A stretch of DNA of 20,052 nt from Natrialbaceae archaeon Tc-Br11_E2g1 (GTDB taxonomy: Archaea > Halobacteriota > Halobacteria > Halobacteriales > Natrialbaceae), in the NCBI GenBank assembly GCA_001564255.1, contig LKNC01000012.1, forward strand, positions 1 to 20,052. Direction: 5' to 3'. This document shows, piece after piece, positions 7,683-15,692 of the stretch. Under the pieces are notes generated by a model, which searched no databases, was not told the DNA's origin, and was given only the letters and a program-made list of their open reading frames with translations. The translations under genes were made by a program, and so were the position numbers. The stretch's first letter is position 1; each line of letters opens with the position of its first letter.

Positions 7683-9656
7683 TCAGTGCCCCTGGAACTC
7701 CGGTTCCCCGTCGCCCATGAAGGCGGTGATCCCCTCCATGAGGTCGTCGGTCCCGAGCAGGTGGCCGAAGGCCGTGGACTCGACCTCGAGGCCGGCGTCG
7801 GTGTCGTCCCGGCCGGCGGCCATCGCGCGTTTGGTAAAGCGGTGGGCGATCGGTGGGCCGGCGGCGAGGTCGGCGGCCAACTCGAACGCGCGGTCCTCGA
7901 GGGCGTCGTTGTCGACGACGTCGTTGACGAAGCCGTATTCGGCCATCGTCTCGGCGTCGTACCGATCGGCGGTGAGGATGATCTCTTTCGCCCGGCCCTC
8001 GCCGACGATGTGGCGCAGTCGTTGAGTGCCACCCCAGCCGGGGATGAGCCCGAGGTCGAGTTCGGGCTGGCCGAGTTCCGACCGTTCGCTCGCCACGCGC
8101 AGGTCGGCACAGGCGGCGAGTTCCATCCCACCGCCCAGACAGTAGCCGTCGATGCCCGCGACGACCGGTTTCTCACAGGCCTCGAGTTTGCCGAACGCCC
8201 GCTGGCCCCTCCGGGAGAGTTCGACGGCGTCGAGCGGGTCGGCCTCGCTGGCCATGCTCTGGACGTCCGCGCCCGCCGAAAAGGCCCGATCGCCAGCCCC
8301 GACGAGCAAGATCGCCCGCACCTCGTCGTCCTCTTCGAGGGCGTCGATCGCTTCGGGGAGTTCCGAGAGTAACTCCGAACTGATGGTGTTCATCCGGTGG
8401 GGTCGGTCGACGACGAGTTCGCCGACCATCTCGCCGGGGTACTCGAGGCGGACCGTCTCGAAGTCTGTCTCCCCGTCGCCTTCTTGCTCGGCCTCGTAGA
8501 AGCCACCCCCCTCGGCGCGCTCACGGAGGTACGCGGCGGGCGCGTATCGCTCGTGGCCGGTTTCCTCGTAGGCTTCCTCGAGCGTTTCCAGGAGATCCTC
8601 GAGGCCGTAGTCGTCGGCCATCGAGACGGGGCCGTCCGGGAAGCCGGCACCGAGTTGAGTCGCCTCGTCGATCGCTTCCGGGGTCGCGACGTCGCCGCCG
8701 ATCAGTTTCGCGACCTCGTTTGCCATCGTCGCGACCAGCCGTGACTCGACGGGATCCGAGCCCTCGTCGGTCGGGATCTCCGCGCCGGGGCCGTCCTCGT
8801 AGTCGTAGATCCCCGTACCGGTCTTCTTGCCGAGTTCTCCGGTCTCGACCTTTCGCTCGATCAGGGGTGCCGGCTCGTAGGCCGCCCCGAGTTCCTCGTG
8901 CATGTACTCGAGGACGTGGTAGCCGACGTCGATGCCGACCTGGTCGGCGAGTTCGAAACTGCCCATCGGCAGTCCGATCTCGAACTTCGTGGTGGAGTCG
9001 ACTTCGGCGATCGTCGCCACCTCGTCGTCGACGAGCCACGCCGCCTCGTTCATCAGGGGGACGAGGATGCGGTTGACGATGAAGCCGGGTTCGTCCCTGT
9101 GCACGCGCACGGGTGACTTGTCCATCGACTCGGCTAACTCCTCGATGGTCTCGAGGGCCCCCTCGTTCGAGTCGGCTCCCGAGATCACCTCGACGAGATC
9201 CATCCGGATCGGCGGGTTGAAAAAGTGCATCCCACAGAAGCGCTCGGGCCGATCCGTACAGTCGGCGAGGTCGGTGATCGAGAGACTCGAGGTGTTGGTC
9301 GTGAAGATCGCCTCCTCGGGGGCGTACTCGGAGACGTCTTCCCACACGTCCTGTTTGATCTCCATTTTTTCGGGGACGGCCTCGATGACGACGTCGGCGT
9401 TCCCGACTGCCTCCTCTAAGTCGACCAGCGGCGTGATCCGCTCTAGGGTGGCCTCGACGTCGTCCTCGGTGATCCGGTCGTTCTCGGCGAGTTTGCCCAG
9501 CGACCACTCGATCTCCTCGTAGCCGCTTTCGACGAACTCCGCTGTGATGTCACGCATCGTCACGTCGTAGCCTGCCATGGCTGTGACTTCCGTGATTCCG
9601 TGACCCATGTTCCCCGCTCCAAGAACTGCGATGGTGTTGATATCCTCGATATCCAT
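7683..9656 (-). CDS. Fused 3-hydroxyacyl-CoA dehydrogenase / enoyl-CoA hydratase
   Basis: 657 residues carrying two consecutive steps of beta-oxidation: hydration of enoyl-CoA and NAD-dependent oxidation of the 3-hydroxyacyl-CoA. The dehydrogenase comes first, with Rossmann loop GAGNMGHG (13-20), NTSSLSIT (121-128), catalytic His144 in MHFFNPP, and a second helical half to about 385. The crotonase domain follows from about 400, with FSAGADV (459-465, oxyanion hole), GGGMELA with Glu512, and GQPELDLGLIPGWGG with Glu532, the two catalytic glutamates. This order is the reverse of bacterial FadB and is typical of archaeal fusions. It lies between two acyl-CoA dehydrogenase genes and diverges from the second, with which it may share control. 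No thiolase or acyl-CoA synthetase is in the window. It could also serve crotonyl-CoA or 3-hydroxybutyryl-CoA metabolism. Confidence 0.95.
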   Translation of the reverse strand: MDIEDINTIAVLGAGNMGHGITEVTAMAGYDVTMRDITAEFVESGYEEIEWSLGKLAENDRITEDDVEATLERITPLVDLEEAVGNADVVIEAVPEKMEIKQDVWEDVSEYAPEEAIFTTNTSSLSITDLADCTDRPERFCGMHFFNPPIRMDLVEVISGADSNEGALETIEELAESMDKSPVRVHRDEPGFIVNRILVPLMNEAAWLVDDEVATIAEVDSTTKFEIGLPMGSFELADQVGIDVGYHVLEYMHEELGAAYEPAPLIERKVETGELGKKTGTGIYDYEDGPGAEIPTDEGSDPVESRLVATMANEVAKLIGGDVATPEAIDEATQLGAGFPDGPVSMADDYGLEDLLETLEEAYEETGHERYAPAAYLRERAEGGGFYEAEQEGDGETDFETVRLEYPGEMVGELVVDRPHRMNTISSELLSELPEAIDALEEDDEVRAILLVGAGDRAFSAGADVQSMASEADPLDAVELSRRGQRAFGKLEACEKPVVAGIDGYCLGGGMELAACADLRVASERSELGQPELDLGLIPGWGGTQRLRHIVGEGRAKEIILTADRYDAETMAEYGFVNDVVDNDALEDRAFELAADLAAGPPIAHRFTKRAMAAGRDDTDAGLEVESTAFGHLLGTDDLMEGITAFMGDGEPEFQGH

Positions 9657-9664
9657 GGACAGCT

Positions 9665-9743
9665 ATGCAACGTGCATCCGTTTGAACGTTTCCCTCTCGT
9701 GAAAAAGAAACTTTTTTTGGGTTTATACTAGGTTACAAAACCC
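9665..9743. promoter_or_regulatory. Divergent promoter region with palindromes (beta-oxidation genes)
   Basis: The 115 bases between the divergent fusion gene and second acyl-CoA dehydrogenase are AT-rich for this genome. They hold ATGCA-ACG-TGCAT (9665-9677), CGTT-TG-AACG (9679-9688), runs of A and T at 9702-9718, a TATA-like TTTATA for the plus strand (9722-9727), and GGGTTT / AAACCC arms (9719-9724 and 9738-9743) flanking that TATA box. The layout suits a shared operator for a fatty-acid-responsive regulator, but none is encoded here. The role is inferred. Confidence 0.45.
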
Positions 9744-9771
9744 TTTGTCGGCCGGTCGGGATCGTAGGGGT

Positions 9772-10971
9772 ATGGACTTCGGGTTGACCGACGAACAAGA
9801 ACAGATCCGCGAGGAAGTGCGACGGTTCGCCGAAAACGAGATCGAGCCACACGCGACCGAGTACGACCTCAAAGAGGCGTACCCCGACGAAATCGTCGAC
9901 GCGGCCGCGAATATGGGGCTGACGGGGCCGTACATCCCGATGGAGTACGGCGGGGCGGGCTACTCGATTCTGGACACGTCGATCATCGTCGAGGAACTGT
10001 TCGCCGTCGATCCCGGAATCGCCCTCTCGATCGTCGCCGCCTCCTTTGGCTGTGAGGCGATCATGGAGTTCGGCACCGAAGAGCAAAAACGGCGCTTCTT
10101 AGAGCCCGTCGCGCGTGGCGAGAAGATCTCCGGAGCCGCGATCAGCGAACCCGACACCGGGTCCGACGTCTCCTCGGTGTCGACCCGGGCGGAAAAACGC
10201 AAGCCACGGAGTGCCTCCGAGCGAAACGGCCCAGCCGCGGAGCAAGACGGCGGCGAGTGGGTCATAAACGGCTCGAAGATGTGGACCACCAACGGCACCG
10301 TCGGGGACTTCTTCGTCGTCCTCTGTGAGACGAACCCCGACGCGCCGGGTCGGTACAACGGCTTCTCCCAGTTCGTCGTCGAATCCGACCGCGATGGCTT
10401 CTCCGCCGAGAAGATCACGGGCAAACTCGGGATCCGTGCCTCCGACACCGCCGAACTCGTCTTCGACGACGTCCGCGTTCCCGAGGAGAACCTCATCGGG
10501 ACCCGCGACGCCGCGTTCGTCCAACAGATGCACTTTTTCGACCAGACCCGCGTCGCCGTCGCCGCCCAGGGGGTTGGCATCGCCAAAGGGGCCTGTGAGG
10601 CCGCCCTCGAGTACGCAACGGATCGAGAACAGTTCGGCCAGCCGATCTCGGAGTTCCAGGCCATCCAGCACAAACTCGCGGACATGCACACCAAGACGGA
10701 GGCTGCCCGCACCATGACCTACAAGGCCTCCTGGAAGGTCGACCAGGGCGAGGACATCACGAAACTCGCCTCGATGGCCAAAGAGTACGCCTCCCGGGTC
10801 GCCACCGAGGTCGCGGACGAGGCCGTCCAGATCCACGGCGGGGCGGGCTACGTCAACGACTTCCCGGTCGAACGCCTCTACCGGGACGCGAAGATCACCC
10901 AGATCTACGAGGGGACGACCGAGATCCAAAAGAACATCATCGCCCGGGAACTGCTCGGGAAGGGCTTTTGA
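9772..10971 (+). CDS. Acyl-CoA dehydrogenase (second copy) with a basic insertion
   Basis: 399 residues from the ATG at 9772; [19 protein letters not shown] is a classic family N-terminus, so the longer frame upstream is rejected. It catalyses FAD-linked dehydrogenation of acyl-CoA. Marks are [17 protein letters not shown] (flavin site), [13 protein letters not shown], the conserved [23 protein letters not shown], and [18 protein letters not shown] with Glu380 as the expected catalytic base. It is the more canonical of the two copies and belongs to the short/medium-chain or butyryl-CoA type by these motifs. Residues about 142-158, between TRAE and [10 protein letters not shown], form an extra basic, Ser/Arg/Pro-rich stretch absent from the first copy and foreign to the acidic proteome. 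It diverges from the fused hydratase/dehydrogenase gene. Confidence 0.95.
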   Translation: MDFGLTDEQEQIREEVRRFAENEIEPHATEYDLKEAYPDEIVDAAANMGLTGPYIPMEYGGAGYSILDTSIIVEELFAVDPGIALSIVAASFGCEAIMEFGTEEQKRRFLEPVARGEKISGAAISEPDTGSDVSSVSTRAEKRKPRSASERNGPAAEQDGGEWVINGSKMWTTNGTVGDFFVVLCETNPDAPGRYNGFSQFVVESDRDGFSAEKITGKLGIRASDTAELVFDDVRVPEENLIGTRDAAFVQQMHFFDQTRVAVAAQGVGIAKGACEAALEYATDREQFGQPISEFQAIQHKLADMHTKTEAARTMTYKASWKVDQGEDITKLASMAKEYASRVATEVADEAVQIHGGAGYVNDFPVERLYRDAKITQIYEGTTEIQKNIIARELLGKGF

Positions 10972-10972
10972 C

Positions 10973-10991
10973 TGCGAGCGAAGCGAGCAGT
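10973..10991. terminator. Short repeat in the gap of two converging genes
   Basis: Only 22 bases separate the stop codons of the second acyl-CoA dehydrogenase and egsA. They hold CTGCGAGCGAAGCGAGCAG, containing a GCGAG direct repeat with partly self-complementary ends, followed by TTTCTAG. It may end transcription from one or both sides. Confidence 0.3.
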
Positions 10992-10993
10992 TT

Positions 10994-12052
10994 CTAGATG
11001 ACGCCCGTCCGTTCGGCGACCTCGCGGGCGGCCCGTTCGTCCATCCCGTCTCCGAGTATCGTGTACCGATCGCGGATCCCGTGACACGTCGAGAGGGCCT
11101 CGATCACGGTCCCGTCGTCGATGCCGAGGTCGGCCGCCGTCGTCGGCGCGTCGATACTCGAGAGCGCGTCGCGGATCTCCCGCCAGATGCCACGGTCCCC
11201 GCCGTGGAGGTAGGCGGTCATGATCGACCCGACGCCGACCTGGTGGCCGTGGAGGGCCACCCCGGGTGCGAGTCGGTCCAGTTGGTGTGAAAAGAGGTGT
11301 TCCGCACCGCTTGCGGGCCGCGAAGAGCCCGCAATAGACATCGCGACTCCCGAGGAGACGAGCGCCTTCGTGACGACCCAGGCCGATTCCTCGAGGCCCG
11401 GCCTGACGATCTCGGCGTTGTCGACGAGGATCTCGGCGGTCATCTCAGAGAGCGCCGCGGCGTACTCGGAGTACTCGGCGTCTTTGAGCCGGTGGGCGAG
11501 TCGCCAGTCCATGACGGCGGTGTAATTGGAGATGATGTCGGCACAGCCCGCGGTGGTCAACTCCCACGGTGCGTCCGCCAGGATCGCGGTGTCGGCGATC
11601 ACGGCCAGTGGCGGTTCGGCGGCGACGCTGTGGCGGCTGTCACCCTCGGGAACCGAGCCGCGATTGCTGACGATCCCGTCGTGGCTCGCCGCCGTCGGCA
11701 CGGAGAGAAACCCCATCTCGAGGTGGTGGCTGGCCATCTTCGCGATGTCGATCGCCTTCCCGCCGCCGATGCCGACGAGGTAGGCGACGTCTGCGGCGCG
11801 GGCGGTCTCGATTACTGTCTCGACCGCGTCGAAGTTCGCCCGTTCGACGGTGACGACGGCGGGGTCGACACCGTCGGCCTCGAAGTCGGCGGCGATCGGG
11901 TCGGCCGCGACCTCTCGCGGGGTCGGACTCGTCACGAACAGCGGTCGTCCCCGGAGGTGGAGATCCGAGACGACCTCGACGGTCCGTGCGCTGACCCCGT
12001 GTCCGACCACCACGTTCCGCGGGAGTCGGATCCACGTCGACTTCTCGAACAT
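10994..12052 (-). CDS. egsA: sn-glycerol-1-phosphate dehydrogenase
   Basis: 352 residues. It reduces dihydroxyacetone phosphate to sn-glycerol-1-phosphate with NAD(P)H, the step that fixes the stereochemistry of archaeal membrane lipids. The nucleotide-binding region shows VGIGGGKAIDIAK (93-105) and the following SVPTAASHDG. The expected zinc ligands are Asp172 (GCADIISN), His252 (SGAEHLFSHQLD) and His268 (ALHGHQVGVG), all present, placing it in the iron/glycerol dehydrogenase superfamily and in the archaeal EgsA branch. The length is normal. The ATG at 12052 is set by a strong TATA box 25 bases upstream. It is a single-gene unit; its 3' end lies 22 bases from the converging acyl-CoA dehydrogenase. 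Confidence 0.96.
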   Translation of the reverse strand: MFEKSTWIRLPRNVVVGHGVSARTVEVVSDLHLRGRPLFVTSPTPREVAADPIAADFEADGVDPAVVTVERANFDAVETVIETARAADVAYLVGIGGGKAIDIAKMASHHLEMGFLSVPTAASHDGIVSNRGSVPEGDSRHSVAAEPPLAVIADTAILADAPWELTTAGCADIISNYTAVMDWRLAHRLKDAEYSEYAAALSEMTAEILVDNAEIVRPGLEESAWVVTKALVSSGVAMSIAGSSRPASGAEHLFSHQLDRLAPGVALHGHQVGVGSIMTAYLHGGDRGIWREIRDALSSIDAPTTAADLGIDDGTVIEALSTCHGIRDRYTILGDGMDERAAREVAERTGVI

Positions 12053-12072
12053 ACGTCAGTGGATGAAAGCGT

Positions 12073-12080
12073 AATATAAA
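12073..12080 (-). promoter_or_regulatory. TATA box of egsA
   Basis: The minus strand reads CTTTATATTACG, a near-ideal archaeal TATA box centred about 25 bases before the ATG at 12052. It predicts a leaderless transcript. Confidence 0.7.
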
Positions 12081-12180
12081 GACGTTCCCGTCGCTGCCGT
12101 CTTCTCTGTCGGCGACTGGAAACGGTCGGATACCTTCGAACCGTCGCCGAGTTCGACGTCGGCTACACCGCCGTCGGACG

Positions 12181-12966
12181 CTACGTCCCGAGGTCGCCCT
12201 GGCGAATCCGCCGTTCTGCGTCCTCGAGTGCCGCGTCGGGATCGAACCCCTCGACGATCGCCTCGAGGTCGCCCTCGCTCGCGTCGGCCAGCCTGCGGGC
12301 GTGGGCTGTCATGTTCGGCACGGCGCGCACGATGTTGTCGACGATCGGGACGTCCGCGACCTTCGGCGATCGGGAGAGGGGATTGAGGTCGATGACGATC
12401 TCGGTTTTGCCCATCTCGGCCAGTGCCTCCGCGCGGTCGCCGTCCTCCAGGGGGACGAATACGACGTCCGCCTCGTAGATGCCCGCGGCGTCGACTTTCG
12501 CTCGGGCGTGGTCGAGGTGGGGCAGGCGGGCGTCGGCCTCTATGCCCTTGACGTCTTTCGCACCGTGTTCCCGGAGGTGGTCGGCGATGGCCTCGATCCG
12601 TTCTGGCGTTCGGTTAAAGAGGTTCACCTCGAGGTCGGCGTCGACGACTCCCGCGAGTTCGGTGATCTCGCCGGGGACGAGCGCGGCAACGTTGCCGTTG
12701 ATCGAGAGCACGGGGTGGTCGGCGAGCAAGAGCGTCGCGGCGGCGACGCGTTCGGCCTCGTCGGCCGTGGGGATCGTCTCCTCGCCGAGCAGGTAATCGA
12801 AGGCACTGCCCCGCCCCTCGGCGTGCATCCCCTGCAGGTGGGTGATCCCCATCCGTACCCCTTCCTCGATCCGATGGCGGGTCAGGAGATCCGTGTATCG
12901 GGGATGGTCCTCGGGGAGTTCCTCTTCGTGGTCGACTTCCGGCGGGGCGCTGTCGTACTCGCTCAC
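12181..12966 (-). CDS. 4-phosphopantoate--beta-alanine ligase (phosphopantothenate synthetase)
   Basis: 261 residues with a GTG start at 12966. It joins 4-phosphopantoate and beta-alanine with ATP to make 4'-phosphopantothenate, replacing the bacterial PanC/CoaA route in archaea. The protein matches the archaea-specific DUF137 family throughout: an N-terminal RHRIEEGVRMGITHLQGMHA, SINGNVAALVPGE (about 94-106), VNLFNRTPERIEAI, and the C-terminal IDLNPLSRSPKVADVPIVDN followed by a conserved RAVPNMTAHA. It lies 55 bases after the pantoate kinase gene on the same strand, the preceding enzyme of the pathway, so the two are probably co-transcribed. The gap holds a T-run and a small hairpin (GGACT/AGTCC at 12973-12985), so an internal promoter or partial termination is possible. 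Confidence 0.95.
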   Translation of the reverse strand: MSEYDSAPPEVDHEEELPEDHPRYTDLLTRHRIEEGVRMGITHLQGMHAEGRGSAFDYLLGEETIPTADEAERVAAATLLLADHPVLSINGNVAALVPGEITELAGVVDADLEVNLFNRTPERIEAIADHLREHGAKDVKGIEADARLPHLDHARAKVDAAGIYEADVVFVPLEDGDRAEALAEMGKTEIVIDLNPLSRSPKVADVPIVDNIVRAVPNMTAHARRLADASEGDLEAIVEGFDPDAALEDAERRIRQGDLGT

Positions 12967-12972
12967 TGGCGA

Positions 12973-12996
12973 GGACTGAGAGTCCGTCAGTAAAAA
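12973..12996 (-). promoter_or_regulatory. T-run and hairpin between pantoate kinase and phosphopantothenate synthetase genes
   Basis: On the minus strand a run TTTTTTAC (about 12990-12996) comes about 25 bases before the GTG start, followed by the 5-bp hairpin GGACT-CTC-AGTCC ending 6 bases before it. The T-run could be a weak terminator for the upstream gene or a TATA-like element for the downstream one; the sequence alone does not decide. Confidence 0.35.
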
Positions 12997-13021
12997 ACGA
13001 CACGAATCGCTCGGGTGGCGT

Positions 13022-13849
13022 TCACTTCAGCGTCGCGCCGGCCGGGTGGGTCGCACAGACGGTGGGGTCGTAGCCGGCGTCGGAAAGGCCGGTTCCGAAC
13101 GCGAAGACGGTGTCCCCGAGCATCGCCATCGACGCGTGACCCTCGACGGCGGCGACGTCCTCGAGGGCCTCCCGGACTCGAGGGGTCAGTAGCCCCGCCT
13201 CGCGGGCGAAGCGCCTCGAGGCGTAGAGCAGGGAGGGAAGGGTCGGCTCGTCGACGACCAGCGAGAGGGCCTCTCTCCCGGCTGCCGTCAGCCGTTCGGT
13301 GTCGCCCGAGAGCACCTCGGCCGTCGAGAGCTGGCCGAACGAAACGTACTCGACGCGGGCTCGAGCCGGGATCGAGTCCAGTTCGTTGTACTGTGGGCCG
13401 CCGGGCTCGAGTCGGATCGGCACGCCGCCGTGGGCCTGGGCGACGACGTCGCCGAGTCCCGTCCCGGCTTTGACCTCCGCGCCGTGGGCGACGGTCACGA
13501 GTTCGTTCGTCGAGAGCCGCCGGTCGAAGACGCGGTTGGCCGCGAGTGCGGTTCCGAGTGCCATCGCCCCGGAGACGCCAAAGCCCGCGCCGAGAGGGAG
13601 GTCGGATTCGGCCTCGACCCGGGCGGCCGCCTCGAGGGTCTCGAGGACCGTCCGAACCGGCTCGACGTCGATCGGTTCGCCATCGAGGAGGAGTTCGGTT
13701 TCCTCGGCGGACTCGACTGTCACCGTCACGCCGTCGGTGAGGGTTACCCCACACCCCCTCGAGCCCGCCTTCGTGGGATCGTCGTCGCGGTGGGCACTGA
13801 AAAAGCCGGTGATGTGCCCGGGAACGAACGCCGTCGCCTCGTCGGTCAT
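13022..13849 (-). CDS. Pantoate kinase (GHMP kinase family)
   Basis: 275 residues. It phosphorylates pantoate to 4-phosphopantoate, the archaeal entry into coenzyme A synthesis. It is a GHMP-fold kinase: an N-terminal strand ATAFVPGHITGFF (about 5-17), the ATP-binding glycine-rich PLGAGFGVSGAMALG (about 85-99), and KAGTGLGDVVAQAHGG in the middle, a segment typical of archaeal pantoate kinase rather than mevalonate or homoserine kinase. The downstream neighbour is phosphopantothenate synthetase, which confirms the pathway. The start ATG at 13849 has a TATA-like TTATAT on the same strand at 13876-13881, so the leader is a few bases at most. The demand for CoA by the nearby beta-oxidation genes is a functional link but not evidence of shared control. 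Confidence 0.94.
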   Translation of the reverse strand: MTDEATAFVPGHITGFFSAHRDDDPTKAGSRGCGVTLTDGVTVTVESAEETELLLDGEPIDVEPVRTVLETLEAAARVEAESDLPLGAGFGVSGAMALGTALAANRVFDRRLSTNELVTVAHGAEVKAGTGLGDVVAQAHGGVPIRLEPGGPQYNELDSIPARARVEYVSFGQLSTAEVLSGDTERLTAAGREALSLVVDEPTLPSLLYASRRFAREAGLLTPRVREALEDVAAVEGHASMAMLGDTVFAFGTGLSDAGYDPTVCATHPAGATLK

Positions 13850-14190
13850 TATCTATCCCCGTTTCGTCCCGGGCGATATAACCTTGAGGAAATGGTTCGC
13901 TTCGTTCGCCGTTCGCTTTACTGTCGGTCATGGACCTGTCGGTGTGTGTCAGAACTGGCGGGACAGCGCGTGTCAGTTCGTCCGCTCTCGGGAGCGGTGT
14001 CCGTCTGTACGACCGACGGTGTTCCCACCGACACGGTGGTCCGTGGCGTCCACGTTCACCCGGTGTAGCTGATATATGAGGCTATAATCTCGCCTGCAGT
14101 CAGGTTCCACCTTGTGCGGACGGTTCGGGGCAATCGATTTATCCGTGACCGTCCGACACCCCTTTACTCGCCGGCGCGCTACCGTCGCCA
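13850..14190. other. Intergenic region of 341 bases with promoters and several hairpins
   Basis: This stretch separates the divergent pantoate kinase and RaSEA genes. At the left is the TATA-like box of pantoate kinase (13876-13881, minus). At the right are two TATA-like candidates for RaSEA: GATTTATC (14135-14142) and CTTTAC (14163-14168), the latter fitting a leaderless start at 14191. Between them are compact hairpins: CCGCTC-TCGG-GAGCGG (13982-13997), CGGTG-TTCC-CACCG (14017-14030) and the competing CCACCG-ACA-CGGTGG (14025-14039). The open frames here encode basic, Cys-rich peptides with poor codon use and are not accepted as genes. A small RNA is possible; no known RNA family is recognised. 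Confidence 0.5.
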
Positions 14191-15267
14191 ATGAGTCAAC
14201 CCACGCCCGAGGTCTACGAGCAGGGCAAGGGCATGGACGCCCACAATCAGGTGATGCGGGAGATCCGCTCCCGGAAGGATGCCAGCTACGATCCACACGA
14301 GCCCACGCGGGTCTGGCTCGACGAGGACAACACCCCGGACGGTGTCAGAGGGAGCCTGACGATCATCCTGAACACCGGTGGCTGCCGGTGGGCCCGTGCG
14401 GGCGGCTGTACGATGTGTGGCTACGTCGCAGAGAGCGTCGACGGCGGCAGTGTGGGCCACGAGGCGCTCTTAGATCAGATCGACGTCTGTCTCTCCCACG
14501 AGCGAGAACACGCCGGGGAACCCGCCCCGCTGGTGAAGATCTACACCTCCGGCTCGTTCCTCGACGACCGCGAGGTCGGCCCCGAGACCCGCGAGGCCAT
14601 CGCGGAGACGTTCGCCGACCGCGAGCGGATCGTCCTCGAGGCGCTGCCCGACTTCGTCTCCCGGGAGAAACTCGAGGTCTACACCGACCACGGCCTCGAC
14701 GTCGACGTCGCGATCGGCTTAGAGACCGCCACGGACCGCGTGCGCCGGGACTGTGTGAACAAGTACTTCGACTTTTCGGACTTCGAGGCGGCGTGTGCTG
14801 AAGCCGTCGCCGCCGACGCCGGCGTGAAAGCCTACCTGCTGATGAAACCGCCCTTCCTCACCGAATCGGAGGCCGTCGAGGACATGCTCTCCTCGGTCGA
14901 ACGCTGTGGGGCCGTCGAGGGCTGTCACACCGTCTCGATGAACCCGTGTAACGTCCAGCGGTACACCATGGTCGACGATCTGTACTTCCGCGGTGGCTAC
15001 CGTCCGCCGTGGCTCTGGTCGGTCGCACACGTCCTCGAGGAAACGGCCGACACGGACGTCCTCGTCGTCTCCGACCCCGTCGGCCACGGCTCCGATCGGG
15101 GCCCACACAACTGCACGGGGTGTGACGACTTGGTCCAGAAGGCGATCAAGGACTTTAATCTCCGCCAGGACCCGACCGTCTTCGAACAGGTCTCCTGTGA
15201 GTGTGAGACGACTTGGGAAGCCGTCCTCGAGCACGAACGGAGCTACAACCAGCCGTTGGCCCGATAA
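14191..15267 (+). CDS. Archaeosine biosynthesis radical SAM protein RaSEA
   Basis: 358 residues. RaSEA works with ArcS to turn the lysine-linked preQ0 base at position 15 of tRNAs into archaeosine, by radical cleavage. The protein has the radical SAM cluster as Cys65, Cys73, Cys76 in NTGGCRWARAGGCTMCGY, an unusual long first spacing shared with this family and Elp3-like proteins. KIYTSGSFLDDREV follows, then AIGLETATDRVRRDCVNKYF, and VKAYLLMKPPFLTE, all conserved in the TIGR01210-type archaeal group. The C-terminus has further Cys residues (NCTGC, SCECETTW) that may bind a second metal site. The ATG start gives the expected N-terminus. ArcS and the tgtA gene are not in this window, so it is a lone member of the pathway here. 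Confidence 0.9.
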   Translation: MSQPTPEVYEQGKGMDAHNQVMREIRSRKDASYDPHEPTRVWLDEDNTPDGVRGSLTIILNTGGCRWARAGGCTMCGYVAESVDGGSVGHEALLDQIDVCLSHEREHAGEPAPLVKIYTSGSFLDDREVGPETREAIAETFADRERIVLEALPDFVSREKLEVYTDHGLDVDVAIGLETATDRVRRDCVNKYFDFSDFEAACAEAVAADAGVKAYLLMKPPFLTESEAVEDMLSSVERCGAVEGCHTVSMNPCNVQRYTMVDDLYFRGGYRPPWLWSVAHVLEETADTDVLVVSDPVGHGSDRGPHNCTGCDDLVQKAIKDFNLRQDPTVFEQVSCECETTWEAVLEHERSYNQPLAR

Positions 15268-15331
15268 CGACGGGTTCGCGGGCGACGACCGCCGGGACAC
15301 ACGCGATCCGTGGCCCACCGGGGGGTCAGCC

Positions 15332-15682
15332 TTACCGGCTCGGGACGACCACACGGTCGCCGACGGCGACGCGATCGGCGCTGCCGGCGGGAAGTTCGAC
15401 GATCGTGTCGGCCTCCTCGCGGGCGTACCCACGCCACGGCTTGAGCCGTTCTACCCGCCGGACGACGTCGTCGACGAGCCAGAGGACGTCGATCGGGAAC
15501 GTGACAAAGAGCATGTGGACGTCGCGGGGTTTCGCGGTCTCGAACCGGAAGACGAGCGCGTAGTCCTCGGGGATCGAGCGGCGGAACATGAGCCCCCGGG
15601 TCTGGCTCGAAAGCGAGTCGGCGACGTCGACGTCACTCGCCAGTACCGCGTGTCTCCCATCGGGGTCGTGTACGATCTCCAC
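15332..15682 (-). CDS. DUF192 family protein
   Basis: 116 residues from a GTG at 15682. It is a single small DUF192 domain: SLSSQTRGLMFRRSIPED (the signature S-x-x-RGLMFR), ALVFRFETAKPRDVHMLFV, FPIDVLWL and a C-terminal DTIVELPAGSADRVAVGDRV. The family is widespread, often exported in bacteria; this copy shows no signal peptide. The function is not established. The frame extends to another GTG at 15715, but that would overlap the upstream gene by 23 bases and add an unconserved, basic leader. With the chosen start there are 10 bases between the stop of the RecJ-like gene and this start, so the two are surely one transcript. It converges on RaSEA with 64 bases between. Confidence 0.82.
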   Translation of the reverse strand: MEIVHDPDGRHAVLASDVDVADSLSSQTRGLMFRRSIPEDYALVFRFETAKPRDVHMLFVTFPIDVLWLVDDVVRRVERLKPWRGYAREEADTIVELPAGSADRVAVGDRVVVPSR

Positions 15683-15692
15683 GGTACGTTGA

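Noticed and set aside
12084..12180. Short coding-like stretch (TVGYLRTVAEFDVGYTAVGRYVPR in one plus frame) between egsA and the phosphopantothenate synthetase gene
   Set aside because: It has no start codon or family match and runs on into antisense sequence; it may be chance or an unrecognisable remnant.
13891..14070. Small plus-strand frame upstream of RaSEA
   Set aside because: The product would be basic and Cys-rich with poor third-position GC, and the region is better explained by hairpins and promoters.
14062..14115. tRNA-like segment with GGTTCCACC
   Set aside because: No acceptor stem, T stem or anticodon arm of proper size can be formed.
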